Shown: positions 8,124 to 21,065, counted from the stretch's first letter. The stretch: 64,000 nt of DNA from Croceicoccus naphthovorans (GCF_001028705.1 NZ_CP011770.1:2917501-2981500); one strand, 5' to 3'. The notes: generated from the sequence alone by a model not told the origin. Numbers and translations are program-made.

Positions 8124-9124
8124 CGGCGCTTGCTCCCCATCTCACAGCCTTCCTGCGCGAACATCTGCCGCGGGAACGCGCCGTAAGCCCGCATACGGTG
8201 AAGACCTATGCCAACTGCTTCGTCCTGCTGGTCCGGTTCGCATCCGATCGGCTGAAGCGTCGACCGACCGATCTCGAGATCGAGGATTTCGGCACCGACA
8301 TGATCATGGCCTTTCTCGGCCATGTCGAGGTCGAGCGCGGCAGCTGTGTGCGGACCCGCAATGGCAGGCTCGCTGCGATCAGATCCTTCTTCCGGTACAT
8401 CGAGTATCGGGTTCCGGCGTGTCTTGACCAGGCGCTTCGGGTTCGATCGATCCCCAGCAAGAAGGCAGACAAGACGCTGATCGATTATCTCGACCGGGCC
8501 GAGATCAAGGCATTACTCGACGCGCCCGATCCTCGGACACGGCTCGGTACGCGCGATCGCGCTATGCTGCACTTGACCTATGCAGCGGGGCTTCGGGTAT
8601 CGGAACTCGTGTCGCTGCAACTGCGCGATTTCCCGGATCGATCGCTCTCGACGGTCCACATCATGGGTAAAGGCCGTCGCGAGCGGGTCTTGCCGCTATG
8701 GAAAGAGACCCAGTCCGCACTCCGCGCATGGCTTGTCATCCGTCCTGAGACTGAGGTCGCCGAGGTATTTCTCAACGCGAACGGGCAGCCCATCACCCGC
8801 GATGGCTTCGCATTCCGTCTCGCCAAACATGTCAACGCGGCAGCAAAGAAGCAGCCGTCGTTGCTGCGCAAACGAGTCACGCCGCATGTATTGCGTCATT
8901 CCTGCGCGATGCACACGCTCGCAGCGACAGGCGATATTCGCAAGGTCGCACTATGGCTTGGACATGCCAGCATCCAGAGCACCGAAACATATCTGCGCGC
9001 CGATTCAGAGGAGAAGCTGCGGATTTTGGCTGCGCATGGCGGGCCGGAAATCAGCCCTGGACGCTTCAAGCCGCCGTCAGACACTCTGATCGCCATGCTC
9101 AACGACGTCCGCAAGCGGGCATAG
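8120..9124 (+). CDS. RIT tyrosine recombinase C
   Basis: A 334-aa XerC/D-like tyrosine recombinase. The core-binding domain covers about residues 5-100, and the catalytic domain carries AGLRVSELVSL (Arg I), MGKGRRERVLPL (Lys), HVLRHSCAMH (His-x-x-Arg), LGHASIQST and the nucleophile in ETYLRAD. The start at 8120 overlaps the previous stop. The gene ends 27 bp before the right terminal repeat. In known RIT elements the three recombinases are always in this fixed order and distinct from one another, which fits here. All catalytic residues are present, so I see no sign of decay. Confidence 0.88.
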   Translation: MTALAPHLTAFLREHLPRERAVSPHTVKTYANCFVLLVRFASDRLKRRPTDLEIEDFGTDMIMAFLGHVEVERGSCVRTRNGRLAAIRSFFRYIEYRVPACLDQALRVRSIPSKKADKTLIDYLDRAEIKALLDAPDPRTRLGTRDRAMLHLTYAAGLRVSELVSLQLRDFPDRSLSTVHIMGKGRRERVLPLWKETQSALRAWLVIRPETEVAEVFLNANGQPITRDGFAFRLAKHVNAAAKKQPSLLRKRVTPHVLRHSCAMHTLAATGDIRKVALWLGHASIQSTETYLRADSEEKLRILAAHGGPEISPGRFKPPSDTLIAMLNDVRKRA

Positions 9125-9151
9125 CCTTCGGCCACGCTGCCCCAACCGCAC

Positions 9152-9241
9152 AATTATCTGGAGTAAAATCATGACGAACCGACGCAATCCCGCGCCTCCG
9201 GCTGCGACGCTCGACATAAACTGCGACTGCAAAGAATACGT
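9152..9241 (-). repeat. Right 90-bp terminal inverted repeat of RIT element
   Basis: Exact reverse complement of the left repeat (5541-5630). Read on the plus strand it contains GGAG (9160-9163) followed by an ATG at 9171 that is in frame with the 3' part of the strawberry-notch gene, so the repeat can supply a translation start to the severed half. Confidence 0.93.
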
Positions 9242-11015
9242 CATCGACTATCTCGCCAAGAGCTTCCCGGTGCGCTTGATGCAGGTCTTCGCCGACGAGG
9301 ACGGCAATCTTCGCTCCGAGGCGATGAGCGACGGAGACGGCAATCCCGTCTTCTGCCCGCGCGCCATTGCCGCGCGCGATGCGCTGATCGAACAGCTTTG
9401 CGCACTGCCGCCCATCGCCACTGCGCTCGATGCGATCATCGAGCATTTCGGAACCGACGCCGTGGCCGAAGTCACGGGCCGGACCCGCAGGCTTGTCCTG
9501 GGCCGCGATGGTGAGCAGCGCCTCGAACGGCGTAGCCCCAGCGCCAATGTCGCCGAAGCCCAAAGCTTCATGGAAGGGACCAAGCGCATCCTGGTCTTCT
9601 CGGATGCGGGCGGCACGGGGCGTTCCTATCATGCCGACTTGGGCGCCAGGAACCAGCAGCGCCGGGTTCACTTCCTGCTTGAACCGGGATGGCGCGCCGA
9701 CAACGCCATCCAGGGTCTTGGTCGCACGAACCGCACCAATCAGGCCTCGGCCCCGTTGTTCCGCCCGGTCACCACAGATGTGAAGGGCGAGCGCCGATTC
9801 ATCTCGACTATTGCGCGAAGGCTCGATGCTTTGGGAGCGCTTACGCGCGGCCAGCGCCAGACGGGCGGACAGAACCTGTTCGACCCGGCAGACAATCTTG
9901 AAAGCGACTATGCGCGCGACGCGCTCAGCCGCTGGTTCCAGCTGCTCTATGACGGCAAGCTCGAAGCCACCACCTTTGCCAACTTCGTCGAGCGCACCGG
10001 CCTCCGGCTCGAAAACCCCGATGGTGGACTGACCGATAATCTCCCGACGATCCAGCGCTGGCTCAACCGCATTCTTGCGCTGCCGATCGCGCTCCAGAAC
10101 GCAATCTTCGATGAATATCTCGGCCTCGTCGAAGCGCGGATCGAGGCTGCGCGTGAAGCCGGAACGCTCGACCAGGGACTGGAGACCGTCAGGGTCGATC
10201 ACTTTACGGTCCTGACAGATGAACTTCTTCGCACCGACCCCGTGACCGGAGCCGAGACCCGTCTCGTCTCGCTCGAAGTGACCAAGCACCTTAGGCCTAT
10301 GCGATTGCAACGCCTGGTGCGGACGCACGAGATCGGTAGCCCGCACGCGATCCCGATGCGCAATGCGCGGTCGGGCAAGGTTGCGCTGTCGGTTCCAGCC
10401 CGGCGTCTCATCGCCGACGACGGGGCCGTGATTGAACGTCGGCGCCTCTTGCGACCGCTCAAGTCCGCGAACTGGACACTTCAGGCACTCTCTGAGAGCC
10501 AATGGGAAGAAATTGGCGTCACTGCGTTCACGAGCGCCTGGCGTGCCGAGGAAGTGGAAGCGGCCAAGTCACCGGTGACCGAGCGCGTCCATCTTGCCAC
10601 CGGACTGCTGCTCCCGGTCTGGAAGCGCCTCCCCGGCGATCATGTTCGGGTCACCCGGCTCGTTGCCGAAGACGGCCAGTCGATCATCGGCCGCGAAGTG
10701 CTCGATCTCGATCTCGCTGCGATCGCCGAGACCTTTGGCCTCTCCGGAGTTGCCGGACCATCGGCTGAGCAGATCGGCGACCTTGTCCTTGCCAGCGGCA
10801 AACCGCTGGGCCTCGCAAGCCACAATCCACTCACCGTTAAGCGCTCGCTGGTAGGCGGCGAACAGCGCCTTGAACTGACCGGGTTCTCGCCCGATCGCCT
10901 CGACTGGTACAAGAACAAGGGCTGCTTCACCGAGATCATCCGCTACCGCACGCGGCTGTTCGTCCCGGTGTCGAGGGCAGGCCAGATACTCCCAGGCATC
11001 GCAATCGGGCATTGA
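9171..11015 (+). CDS. Strawberry-notch-family helicase, C-terminal part (split by RIT insertion)
   Basis: A 614-aa frame whose first 23 codons lie in the RIT terminal repeat. From VIDYLAKSF onward it is the natural continuation of the protein that stops at 5522. It holds helicase motif V/VI-like segments (SDAGGTGRSYHADLG, then QGLGRTNRTNQ near residue 182) followed by the strawberry-notch C-terminal domain. Alone it lacks Walker A and the DEAH box, so it cannot be an active ATPase unless it reassembles with the N-terminal half. A GGAG 7 bp before the ATG could allow expression. Its end carries the promoter of the following toxin-antitoxin pair. Confidence 0.85.
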   Translation: MTNRRNPAPPAATLDINCDCKEYVIDYLAKSFPVRLMQVFADEDGNLRSEAMSDGDGNPVFCPRAIAARDALIEQLCALPPIATALDAIIEHFGTDAVAEVTGRTRRLVLGRDGEQRLERRSPSANVAEAQSFMEGTKRILVFSDAGGTGRSYHADLGARNQQRRVHFLLEPGWRADNAIQGLGRTNRTNQASAPLFRPVTTDVKGERRFISTIARRLDALGALTRGQRQTGGQNLFDPADNLESDYARDALSRWFQLLYDGKLEATTFANFVERTGLRLENPDGGLTDNLPTIQRWLNRILALPIALQNAIFDEYLGLVEARIEAAREAGTLDQGLETVRVDHFTVLTDELLRTDPVTGAETRLVSLEVTKHLRPMRLQRLVRTHEIGSPHAIPMRNARSGKVALSVPARRLIADDGAVIERRRLLRPLKSANWTLQALSESQWEEIGVTAFTSAWRAEEVEAAKSPVTERVHLATGLLLPVWKRLPGDHVRVTRLVAEDGQSIIGREVLDLDLAAIAETFGLSGVAGPSAEQIGDLVLASGKPLGLASHNPLTVKRSLVGGEQRLELTGFSPDRLDWYKNKGCFTEIIRYRTRLFVPVSRAGQILPGIAIGH

Positions 11016-11017
11016 GC

Positions 11018-11046
11018 TTTGCAATTGCCAAGTCGTGGACTATATA
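11018..11046 (+). promoter_or_regulatory. Candidate promoter of the toxin-antitoxin pair
   Basis: TTTGCA (11018-11023), a 17-bp spacer and TATATA (11041-11046) resemble a sigma-70 promoter. It starts 2 bp after the stop of the strawberry-notch half and lies 28 bp before the antitoxin start. No clear repressor palindrome was found, though these pairs are usually autoregulated. Confidence 0.45.
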
Positions 11047-11074
11047 AAGACCAAATTCAGTCCCAAGGTGTTCT

Positions 11075-11344
11075 ATGAAGCTGGACCAGCGCATCAAACC
11101 GATCAGCTATCTGAAGGCCCACAGCGCCGAAATTATCCGGGAGATTGGAGATGGCGGCGGGCCACTGGTCATCACGCAGAATGGCGAAGCCAAGGCAGTT
11201 CTGCAGGATGTCGCCAGCTACGAGCGCGCACAGGAAACGCTCGCTCTGCTAAAACTTCTGGCGCTCGGACAGGCCGATGTTGCCGCTGGTCGGACCCGCC
11301 CGGTGGCAGGCCTTGCGGAGCGCGTACGGGGTAAGTCAAACTGA
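11075..11344 (+). CDS. Phd/YefM-family antitoxin
   Basis: An 89-aa protein with the Phd/YefM fold: an N-terminal DNA-binding part with ISYLKAHSAEIIREI and the diagnostic beta-strand PLVITQNGEAKAVLQDVASYE, then a flexible C-terminal tail expected to wrap the toxin. It normally represses its own promoter alone and more strongly with toxin (family knowledge). AAGGTG lies shortly before the ATG. The toxin gene follows with no gap. It stabilises its replicon by post-segregational killing, or simply persists as an addiction module next to partition genes. Confidence 0.88.
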   Translation: MKLDQRIKPISYLKAHSAEIIREIGDGGGPLVITQNGEAKAVLQDVASYERAQETLALLKLLALGQADVAAGRTRPVAGLAERVRGKSN

Positions 11345-11704
11345 ATGATGACGGCCGCGTTAGCGATCAAGATCACCTCCGGTGCGGAGCGTGATCTTGC
11401 GGGTATCTGGCAGCGTCGCGTGGCGCAGCGCGGGCCGGATGGCGACGATGGTGCGGACGCACTGCTGGATGACCTCGTCGCGTCTATCGAGTCCCTTTCC
11501 GACAATCCTCAGAAAGGACCGGTTCCACCGGAACTTGAGGCTCTCGGGATCACCGAATTCCGGCAATTGTCGCGCTCTCCCTTCCGCATCATCTACGGAT
11601 ATCAGCCCGAGCCAGCACCCGATCAGGTGACTGTGTTCGTAATTGCTGATGCGCGTCGGGATTTTCGGACGCTTCTCGAAGAGCGCTTGCTCGGCAGCGG
11701 ATAG
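11345..11704 (+). CDS. RelE/ParE-family toxin
   Basis: A 119-aa RelE/ParE-superfamily protein: an N-terminal SGAERDLAGIWQRR helix, DDLVASIESLSDNPQKGP, then the core strands EFRQLSRSPFRIIYGY and VTVFVIADARRDFRTLL. This matches plasmid-stabilisation ParE toxins more than ribosome-dependent RelE, but the target (gyrase or ribosome) cannot be decided from sequence. The ATG directly abuts the antitoxin stop; a second ATG one codon later may be the real start. Pairing a Phd-type antitoxin with a ParE-type toxin is a common hybrid arrangement. Confidence 0.85.
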   Translation: MMTAALAIKITSGAERDLAGIWQRRVAQRGPDGDDGADALLDDLVASIESLSDNPQKGPVPPELEALGITEFRQLSRSPFRIIYGYQPEPAPDQVTVFVIADARRDFRTLLEERLLGSG

Positions 11705-12082
11705 ATAGAGTCTCCGCTCAACAGGTCAGGGTCCGAATGAAACTGAGCGCTGCCTCCGATTGCGCTTAAGTTTCCCCTTCTCTCCTCCCCTTCGTGTGTC
11801 TGAATGAACCGATAAGCTCCCGTGTCGCGTACGCCGGAGCCTGATCACGTCCTTCCTCAAGTCCGGGCGACTGATCTGCCTGTGCCCGCTGATGACGGGC
11901 CTGCGAATGGGTTCGCGCATTGAGAACAACTGCCCTCATGATCGGAACTTAGCCGATCCCTGATCGCCCCATCTCGGTCGTATAGATGTTCGCCACAGCC
12001 ATTGAAGAGAGTGGAGGGAGCCCTTTGGGCTTGTGGGCCTCGTGATCCTCACCTGCGCCTTCATTCCATCAGGAGAAAACCC
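11705..12082. other. Intergenic leader region before the ParB gene
   Basis: This 378-bp stretch has no convincing gene. It contains a pyrimidine-rich segment near 11770-11795, a small hairpin GATCGG/CCGATC around 11940, and a hairpin AGCCCTTTGGGCT at 12019-12031 preceded by GGAGGG. It ends with ATCAGGAG just before the ParB start. Similar hairpin plus ATCAGGAG leaders precede other backbone genes in this window. Confidence 0.45.
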
Positions 12083-13175
12083 ATGATCCAGTCGATCCCC
12101 TTGAAGAAGCTCGTTCCGAGCCCCCGCAACGTTCGCAAGTCGAGCGACGTGCTCGCCGACCTCCAGCTGCGGGCAGACATTGCTGCGCGCGGTCTGCTGC
12201 AGAACCTCGTCGTTCGCAAAGGAAAGCGCGGCAAGTTCGAGGTCGAGGCCGGCGGTCGTCGGCTCGCCGCGCTGCAGGCACTGGCCGAAGAGGGCACCTT
12301 GTCCCAAAACCACGAGGTCACCTGCCTCGTGATCGAAGGCGAGGAAAGCGAGGTGCGTGAAGCCAGCCTTGCCGAAAACGTCCAACGTCTCGCGATGAAT
12401 CCGGCCGACGAGGCCCAGGCCTTCGCCTCCATCATCGAGGCGGGGGCTACCACAGAAGACGTGGCGCGCCGCTTCGGCCTCACTGTCCGTTTTGTCGAAG
12501 GACGGCTGCGCCTGGCCTCTCTCGCGCCTTGCGTCTTCGAAGCGCTCGCCGAAGGCACCATCACGCTCGACATGGCCAAGGCCTACGGCGCAATCTCTGA
12601 CATCGAGCGACAGGCGCATGTCTATGCCGAGTTGCAGGACGCCTGGTACCAGATCACGCCTGACACGATCCGCCGCATGGTGCTTGATGCCACGGTGCGC
12701 GGTTCCGATCCGCGAGCCGTTCTGGTCGGACGCGATGCGTACCTCGCCGCAGGTGGCCGGATCGAGCGCGAATTGTTCGACGATGATGCCAGCGAGAGCT
12801 GGATCGATGTCGCGCTGCTCGAGGACCTCGCGCACAAGGCCATGGAGGGGGCGGCAGAAAAGGCCACGCTCGAATATGGCCTTGCCTGGGTCCGGCCGAC
12901 GCTTGGCACCTATGTCAGCCATGACCTTGTCGACGGCCTCAATCGCTTGCCTTGCGAACCTGCACCGATGACCGAGCAGGAAGCGCAGGAGCTCGGCGAG
13001 CTCGAGGCCGACTACGACCGCGTCGCCGCCGTGCTCGAAGACGAGGACAGCGACGAGGACGAGGTCGCCAAGGCCGAACAGGAACTCGTGGTGATCGACC
13101 GCGCCATGCGCGCGCTCAATGATCGTCCCCCCGTACTCGCCGACGAACTGAAATCCGAGGCTGGTGCCTTCCTAG

Positions 13176-13204
<29 letters not shown>
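12083..13204 (+). CDS. parB: ParB/RepB/Spo0J-family partition-like protein, 3' end truncated by IS
   Basis: The frame encodes 373 aa, of which about the first 363 are native; the last ten (from GRRLISGDP) are translated from the insertion sequence. The N-terminal ParB nuclease/CTPase-like domain is clear (IPLKKLVPSPRNVRK at residues 5-19, the GGRRLAALQAL box, and SLAENVQRLAMNPADE). A KorB/HTH segment follows (TTEDVARRFGLTVRFVEGRL). The end is acidic (EDEDSDEDEVAKAEQE). Homologues on sphingomonad plasmids are much longer (family recollection), so the C-terminal domain is lost here. The start ATG has AGGAG 8 bp upstream. Whether the remnant functions in segregation is doubtful. Confidence 0.8.
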
Positions 13205-17628
<4,424 letters not shown>

Positions 17629-17630
17629 GA

Positions 17631-18854
17631 TCAATAACCCCCAACAAGTTCGATGAAGCGGCCAGTCAGTCGGTCGTAGTCGACCTTGGCCTGATGATAT
17701 TCGGCGAGCGCATCGACGAAGCGGACTCTGGCTTCGTGCAATGCGGTCTGGGCAATGGAGACATCGAGAAAGGTGAACCCTCCGCGATTGTAGCCGGCAC
17801 GGACCTCCCGCAGGGTCTGTTCGGCACCGGGTACCACCTGCTCCTGGATAGCCTCGGCCTCGTGGCGCGCCTCTTCGACACGTTCGGCAGCCAGAGCGAT
17901 CTGCCGGCGACGCTGGAACCGTTCGACCGCGAGGTCCGCCTCTACCTGCCGCTGCTCGGCCGCGGCGCGGTCGATGTTGGCCCGATTGAGCGCGCGGTTG
18001 GGCAAAGGCAGCGAGAAGCCCGCAATGACGGCGACGTCGCCATTGCCGAACAACCTGGGTCCCGCGAAGACAGTTGGATCGGTGCGCGAATTGGCTTCCT
18101 GGAGGCGATAGTTCGCGTCCGCCCTCTCGCGCCGGGCCTGGAAGACGGCAAGATCGACTGGCGTAAGGTCGGCAGTGGTGATGGCAATCTCTTCGGCTTC
18201 GAGGAAGCCCGAGGTCACGACCCCGATGCTGCGTGGATCTCCGCCGGTAAGGAGCGCCAGGCGCGCCAGAGCGGCTTCGAAGGCGTGTTCCGCCAGCCCA
18301 AGATCCACCCGGGCTTCGGCCAGTTGTGTGCGGGCCCGCGTTCCCGCGAACAGAGGGTCGCGCGCCTCATCGACCCTGCGCTGCACCTCATTGGCGAGGG
18401 TCTCGGCGATCTCGACCCTGCTCTTGGCAAGTTCGAGCGACAAGGCGGCGGCTTGCGCTTCGACGTACAACGCCTGGACTTCGCTCGCGAGATCGAGACG
18501 CCGCACGAGAGCCTCGGCCCCGGCAACGGTGATATCACCTTGCGCGAGGCCCACGCGCGCCGCGCGTTTGCCGCCGCGCTCCAGTCGCTGGTTGTAAGTC
18601 CCGTCGATCTGCCATTGGGAAAAGCCCGGGGTGCCGATGTTCTCGACGGTCCCATCGATCGTGGGCGCGGGGTTGGTATCGGCAGCGCTTCGCGCTGCGT
18701 TGAGGCCGTCGAGGCGCGCTGCGGTCGCCTCGCCCTGCGGTGAATTGGCGACCGCAGTTCGAACGGCCTCCTCGAGTGTGTACGTCTGGGCGGATGCCGA
18801 GGTCGCCCACACCAACGTGGCCGCCAGAAGGGCGGCACGCGTGGACACGTGCAT
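17631..18854 (-). CDS. czcC: CzcC-type outer-membrane factor (TolC family)
   Basis: A 407-aa outer-membrane efflux protein with a Sec signal peptide (MHVSTRAALLAATLVWATSASA). It has the two internal OEP repeats typical of TolC-like channels (coiled-coil segments around LASEVQALYVEAQAAALSLELAKS and ERFQRRRQIALAAERVEEARHEA; Arg/Glu/Ala-rich helices). In the czc system it forms the exit duct for divalent cations across the outer membrane. It is the first large gene of the minus-strand operon, followed by czcB with a 2-bp gap, and preceded by the small His-rich exported protein. The residues and length are normal for the family. Confidence 0.88.
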   Translation of the reverse strand: MHVSTRAALLAATLVWATSASAQTYTLEEAVRTAVANSPQGEATAARLDGLNAARSAADTNPAPTIDGTVENIGTPGFSQWQIDGTYNQRLERGGKRAARVGLAQGDITVAGAEALVRRLDLASEVQALYVEAQAAALSLELAKSRVEIAETLANEVQRRVDEARDPLFAGTRARTQLAEARVDLGLAEHAFEAALARLALLTGGDPRSIGVVTSGFLEAEEIAITTADLTPVDLAVFQARRERADANYRLQEANSRTDPTVFAGPRLFGNGDVAVIAGFSLPLPNRALNRANIDRAAAEQRQVEADLAVERFQRRRQIALAAERVEEARHEAEAIQEQVVPGAEQTLREVRAGYNRGGFTFLDVSIAQTALHEARVRFVDALAEYHQAKVDYDRLTGRFIELVGGY

Positions 18855-18916
18855 GATAGACTGCTCCTGATTGTCTGAATGGAAATTGGCCCGGAATGCG
18901 GGCCGGATTCAGAAAA

Positions 18917-19270
18917 TCAGGCTGATGGGGGCTGCGTTAACGGAGCTGGCGAAAAGCCGATGAGAGGCGGTGTCTCGCCCGGTCGCAGAAGTGTTCGAGG
19001 CGCAGGGGCGTTGCCCGCGAACTCGGTCTGGTCCGGCATCGCAATCGAGCTGTGCGAATGCGAAGCGGGGTGAGGCACGATATCTTCGGACGCGAGCGAA
19101 TCGGCGTCTGTCTCGACCTCGATGACATCGGCGGAATTGTGCTCATGCGCATGATGCGCGCTTGCCGCCTCATGTGCATGCGCCGCGTCCAGATGCGGAA
19201 TCGATCCCGGAAGTCCGCCATGCGAGACCAAGAGCAATGCCAACAAAAACAGGAAATGGAGCTGGCGCAT
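18917..19270 (-). CDS. Small His-rich exported protein heading the first czc operon
   Basis: A 117-aa protein starting MRQLHFLFLLALLLVSHGG, a clear signal or anchor segment. The mature part has a His-rich cluster (HLDAAHAHEAASAHHAHEHN) and a second one (HPASHSHSS), then a Pro-rich tail. No known domain is recognised. Position and composition suggest a periplasmic metal buffer or sensor for the czcCBA genes downstream, comparable in role to CzcI/CzcE-like accessory proteins (inference; no sequence match claimed). A protein of similar size, position and His content heads the second czc operon at 23212. Confidence 0.6.
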   Translation of the reverse strand: MRQLHFLFLLALLLVSHGGLPGSIPHLDAAHAHEAASAHHAHEHNSADVIEVETDADSLASEDIVPHPASHSHSSIAMPDQTEFAGNAPAPRTLLRPGETPPLIGFSPAPLTQPPSA

Positions 19271-19464
19271 CGGCGGGCGGTTAGCCGATCGCAAGCGAAT
19301 GGGCAAGCCGCGGGGACCGGTTTTTGAGCGATTGCTTGCCGTACGACCCCGTGTCCGACGGAAGATCCGGCGCGTGCGAGGTAGCACGCAGTAAAAAAAG
19401 AGAAGAGGGAGCTTTGCTCTTCCTGAACCGGGATATGCCCGTCCCGGCGATCAGGAGACCTCCC

Positions 19465-20394
19465 ATGAACAAGTCCCGCCGCGCTGCTTCAGCTTCGCCA
19501 GCCAACCGCATCACCGCCGCCATCATTGAAAAGCTGGAGCAAGGCACCAAGCCCTGGGTCAAGCCGTGGCGCGGCGTGCCGGTCTCGCGACCCTTGCGGA
19601 GCTGCGGGACACCCTATCGCGGCATGAACACCTTCTGGCTGTGGATGGTGGCCGATGGCTGCGGCTACGTCTCGCCTTACTGGATGACCTACCGCCAGTG
19701 CCAGAAGCTCGGCGGACAGGTCCGCAAGGGTGAGAAATCTACCATAGCGATTTTTTACAAGAGCTACACCAAGGAGGTCGAGAACGCCGAAGGCGAAGCC
19801 GACACCGAGAACCGGCGCGTCCTCAAGGCCTATGCCGTGTTCAATGCCGACCAGTGCGACGGCCTCCCTGCATTCTATCATCCCGAACCACTCATTGCCG
19901 CGCTGGAGCCCAAAGGACGCGAAGAGCGGCTTGATACCTTTTTCGCCGAGATCGGCGCTGACCTGCGGCATCATGGAGCCCAGGCCTATTACGAGCCGCA
20001 GCGTGACCGGGTCACGATGCCGCCAGTAGAACTCTTCGAAGCCTACGACCACTACTACGCGACGCTTGCACATGAGCTGTCGCACTGGACGGGGCATTCC
20101 TCGCGGCTCGATCGTGATCTCAAGAACCGCTTCGGCAGCGAGGCCTATGCCGCCGAAGAACTGATTGCCGAACTTTCCTCGGCAATCCTTGGAGCCGAAT
20201 TGGGCCTTCCGGTCACCCACCTCGACCATCACGCCAGTTACATCGCCTCCTGGCTCAAGATCCTCAAATCGGACGAGCGCGCGATCCTCACCGCTGCGGC
20301 CAAGGCCGAGGAAGCGGCCAGCCTGTTGCTCGAACTTGGGGGTCATCGATCCCGTAAAAGCGAGGCCGACATCTATCTCGCAGATGCAGCCTGA
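19465..20394 (+). CDS. ardC: ArdC-family antirestriction protein
   Basis: A 309-aa protein with the N-terminal ArdC ssDNA-binding domain (RITAAIIEKLEQGTKPWVKPW, then YRGMNTFWLWM) and a C-terminal zincin-like metallopeptidase domain with HELSHWTGH near residue 202 (HExxH) and a downstream EELIAELSSAILG glutamate. ArdC proteins protect incoming plasmid DNA against host restriction during conjugation (family knowledge). The ATG at 19465 has AGGAG 8 bp upstream within the shared ATCAGGAG leader. It is followed 11 bp later by a small conserved gene, so the two are probably co-transcribed. Confidence 0.9.
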   Translation: MNKSRRAASASPANRITAAIIEKLEQGTKPWVKPWRGVPVSRPLRSCGTPYRGMNTFWLWMVADGCGYVSPYWMTYRQCQKLGGQVRKGEKSTIAIFYKSYTKEVENAEGEADTENRRVLKAYAVFNADQCDGLPAFYHPEPLIAALEPKGREERLDTFFAEIGADLRHHGAQAYYEPQRDRVTMPPVELFEAYDHYYATLAHELSHWTGHSSRLDRDLKNRFGSEAYAAEELIAELSSAILGAELGLPVTHLDHHASYIASWLKILKSDERAILTAAAKAEEAASLLLELGGHRSRKSEADIYLADAA

Positions 20395-20405
20395 GGAGCA
20401 GTGAG

Positions 20406-20846
20406 ATGGGACGTTCCGTCAGCTATCCGACCGGCTCCGCGGTGGCCTTTCGCCTGCTCGATGACGGCGAAGAGGACGACACCGACTGGGTCTACGAGTG
20501 CCTCGTCGACGAGGTCATCGATACTGCGAAGGCGACCTTTCCATCCTTCGAGCGCTTCGATGGATGGCGCGGCCGCGAGGACCGTATCCTCCTGCGCAAT
20601 GCCTTCGCCGATTGTGGCATATCGACCTGGTGCGGGCTTGCCGCGATCTGGCTCGCCGAACGCGACGATCCCCGATACTGGGAGGCGGATTTCTACAACC
20701 CACGAACGGCGAGAGCACGGCACTGGCTTGGCCAGGTCTCGGGTAGGTTCATCGACCTGTTCGGTGAGTTGCGCCTGGTCGGGCGGTTCTCGAATGGCGA
20801 AGCGATCTTCGAGCGCTCCCGATCCAACTGCGACACCGGGTCCTGA
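20406..20846 (+). CDS. Conserved hypothetical plasmid-type protein
   Basis: A 146-aa soluble protein, acidic at the N-terminus (LLDDGEEDDTDW) and aromatic-rich (FERFDGWRGREDRILLRN, STWCGLAAIWLAE, YWEADFYNPRTARARHWL). I recognise no catalytic motif. It lies 11 bp after ardC and before a DUF2493 gene, a set of neighbours I associate with sphingomonad plasmid backbones, so a role in plasmid establishment or antirestriction is possible (inference). There is no signal peptide or membrane helix. Confidence 0.65.
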   Translation: MGRSVSYPTGSAVAFRLLDDGEEDDTDWVYECLVDEVIDTAKATFPSFERFDGWRGREDRILLRNAFADCGISTWCGLAAIWLAERDDPRYWEADFYNPRTARARHWLGQVSGRFIDLFGELRLVGRFSNGEAIFERSRSNCDTGS

Positions 20847-20859
20847 TCCTGCCTCATTC

Positions 20860-20954
20860 CTCTCCGCCGGGAGAGGCCCTTGGGCCGGTCGGGGCGCGCC
20901 GCAACCTGCGGCCCGTCGGCCCGTGTTACCCGCGCCAGCCTAGGGCCGCAGGTT
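20860..20954 (+). other. GC-rich structured leader upstream of the DUF2493 gene
   Basis: Several hairpins stack in this 220-bp gap: CTCTCC/GGAGAG at 20860-20875, GGCCCTTGGGCC at 20875-20886, and a 12-bp inverted repeat AACCTGCGGCCC (20903-20914) with GGGCCGCAGGTT (20943-20954) around a 28-nt loop. The first hairpin could end the upstream transcript; the rest may fold in the 5' leader of the next gene or be a protein-binding site. Confidence 0.45.
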
Positions 20955-21065
20955 TCCCGCTACGCGGTGCGCCTTGCCCCTTTCCCCGGCCCTGATCGGG
21001 CTCCGGCGGACAGGTCCGAGGCAATGGTGCCTCCTCTCCTTGTCCCCGCGATCAGGAGACACCCC

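Larger units (their letters stand above)
5519..9241 (+). mobile_element. RIT (recombinase-in-trio) element inserted in the strawberry-notch gene
   Basis: A 3,723-bp insertion with three overlapping tyrosine-recombinase genes bounded by perfect 90-bp inverted repeats (5541-5630 and 9152-9241). This is the RIT architecture known from many proteobacteria (established knowledge). Removing it reconnects REYV on the left with VIDYLAKSF on the right in frame, which fixes the boundaries to within the repeated TACGT (5514-5518 and 9237-9241). No cargo genes are present besides the recombinases. The perfectly matched repeats and three intact recombinases suggest a recent insertion and possible activity. 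Confidence 0.9.

Noticed and set aside
5668..9124. Three recombinases considered as a phage or ICE integrase module
   Set aside because: Perfect flanking inverted repeats, no cargo, fixed tandem trio with ATGA overlaps: this is the RIT layout.
9099..10502. Long minus-strand open frame opposite the strawberry-notch C-terminal half
   Set aside because: Its translation has no recognisable domain and mirrors the codon bias of the real plus-strand gene; long antisense frames are common in high-GC DNA.
11940..11962. GATCGG/CCGATC hairpin considered as a terminator for the toxin gene
   Set aside because: It lies 235 bp downstream of the toxin stop and has no T-run.
20903..20954. GC-rich inverted repeat considered as an integron attC site
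   Set aside because: No integron integrase, no GTTRRRY core sites and no cassette-like array; it fits better as a leader structure.
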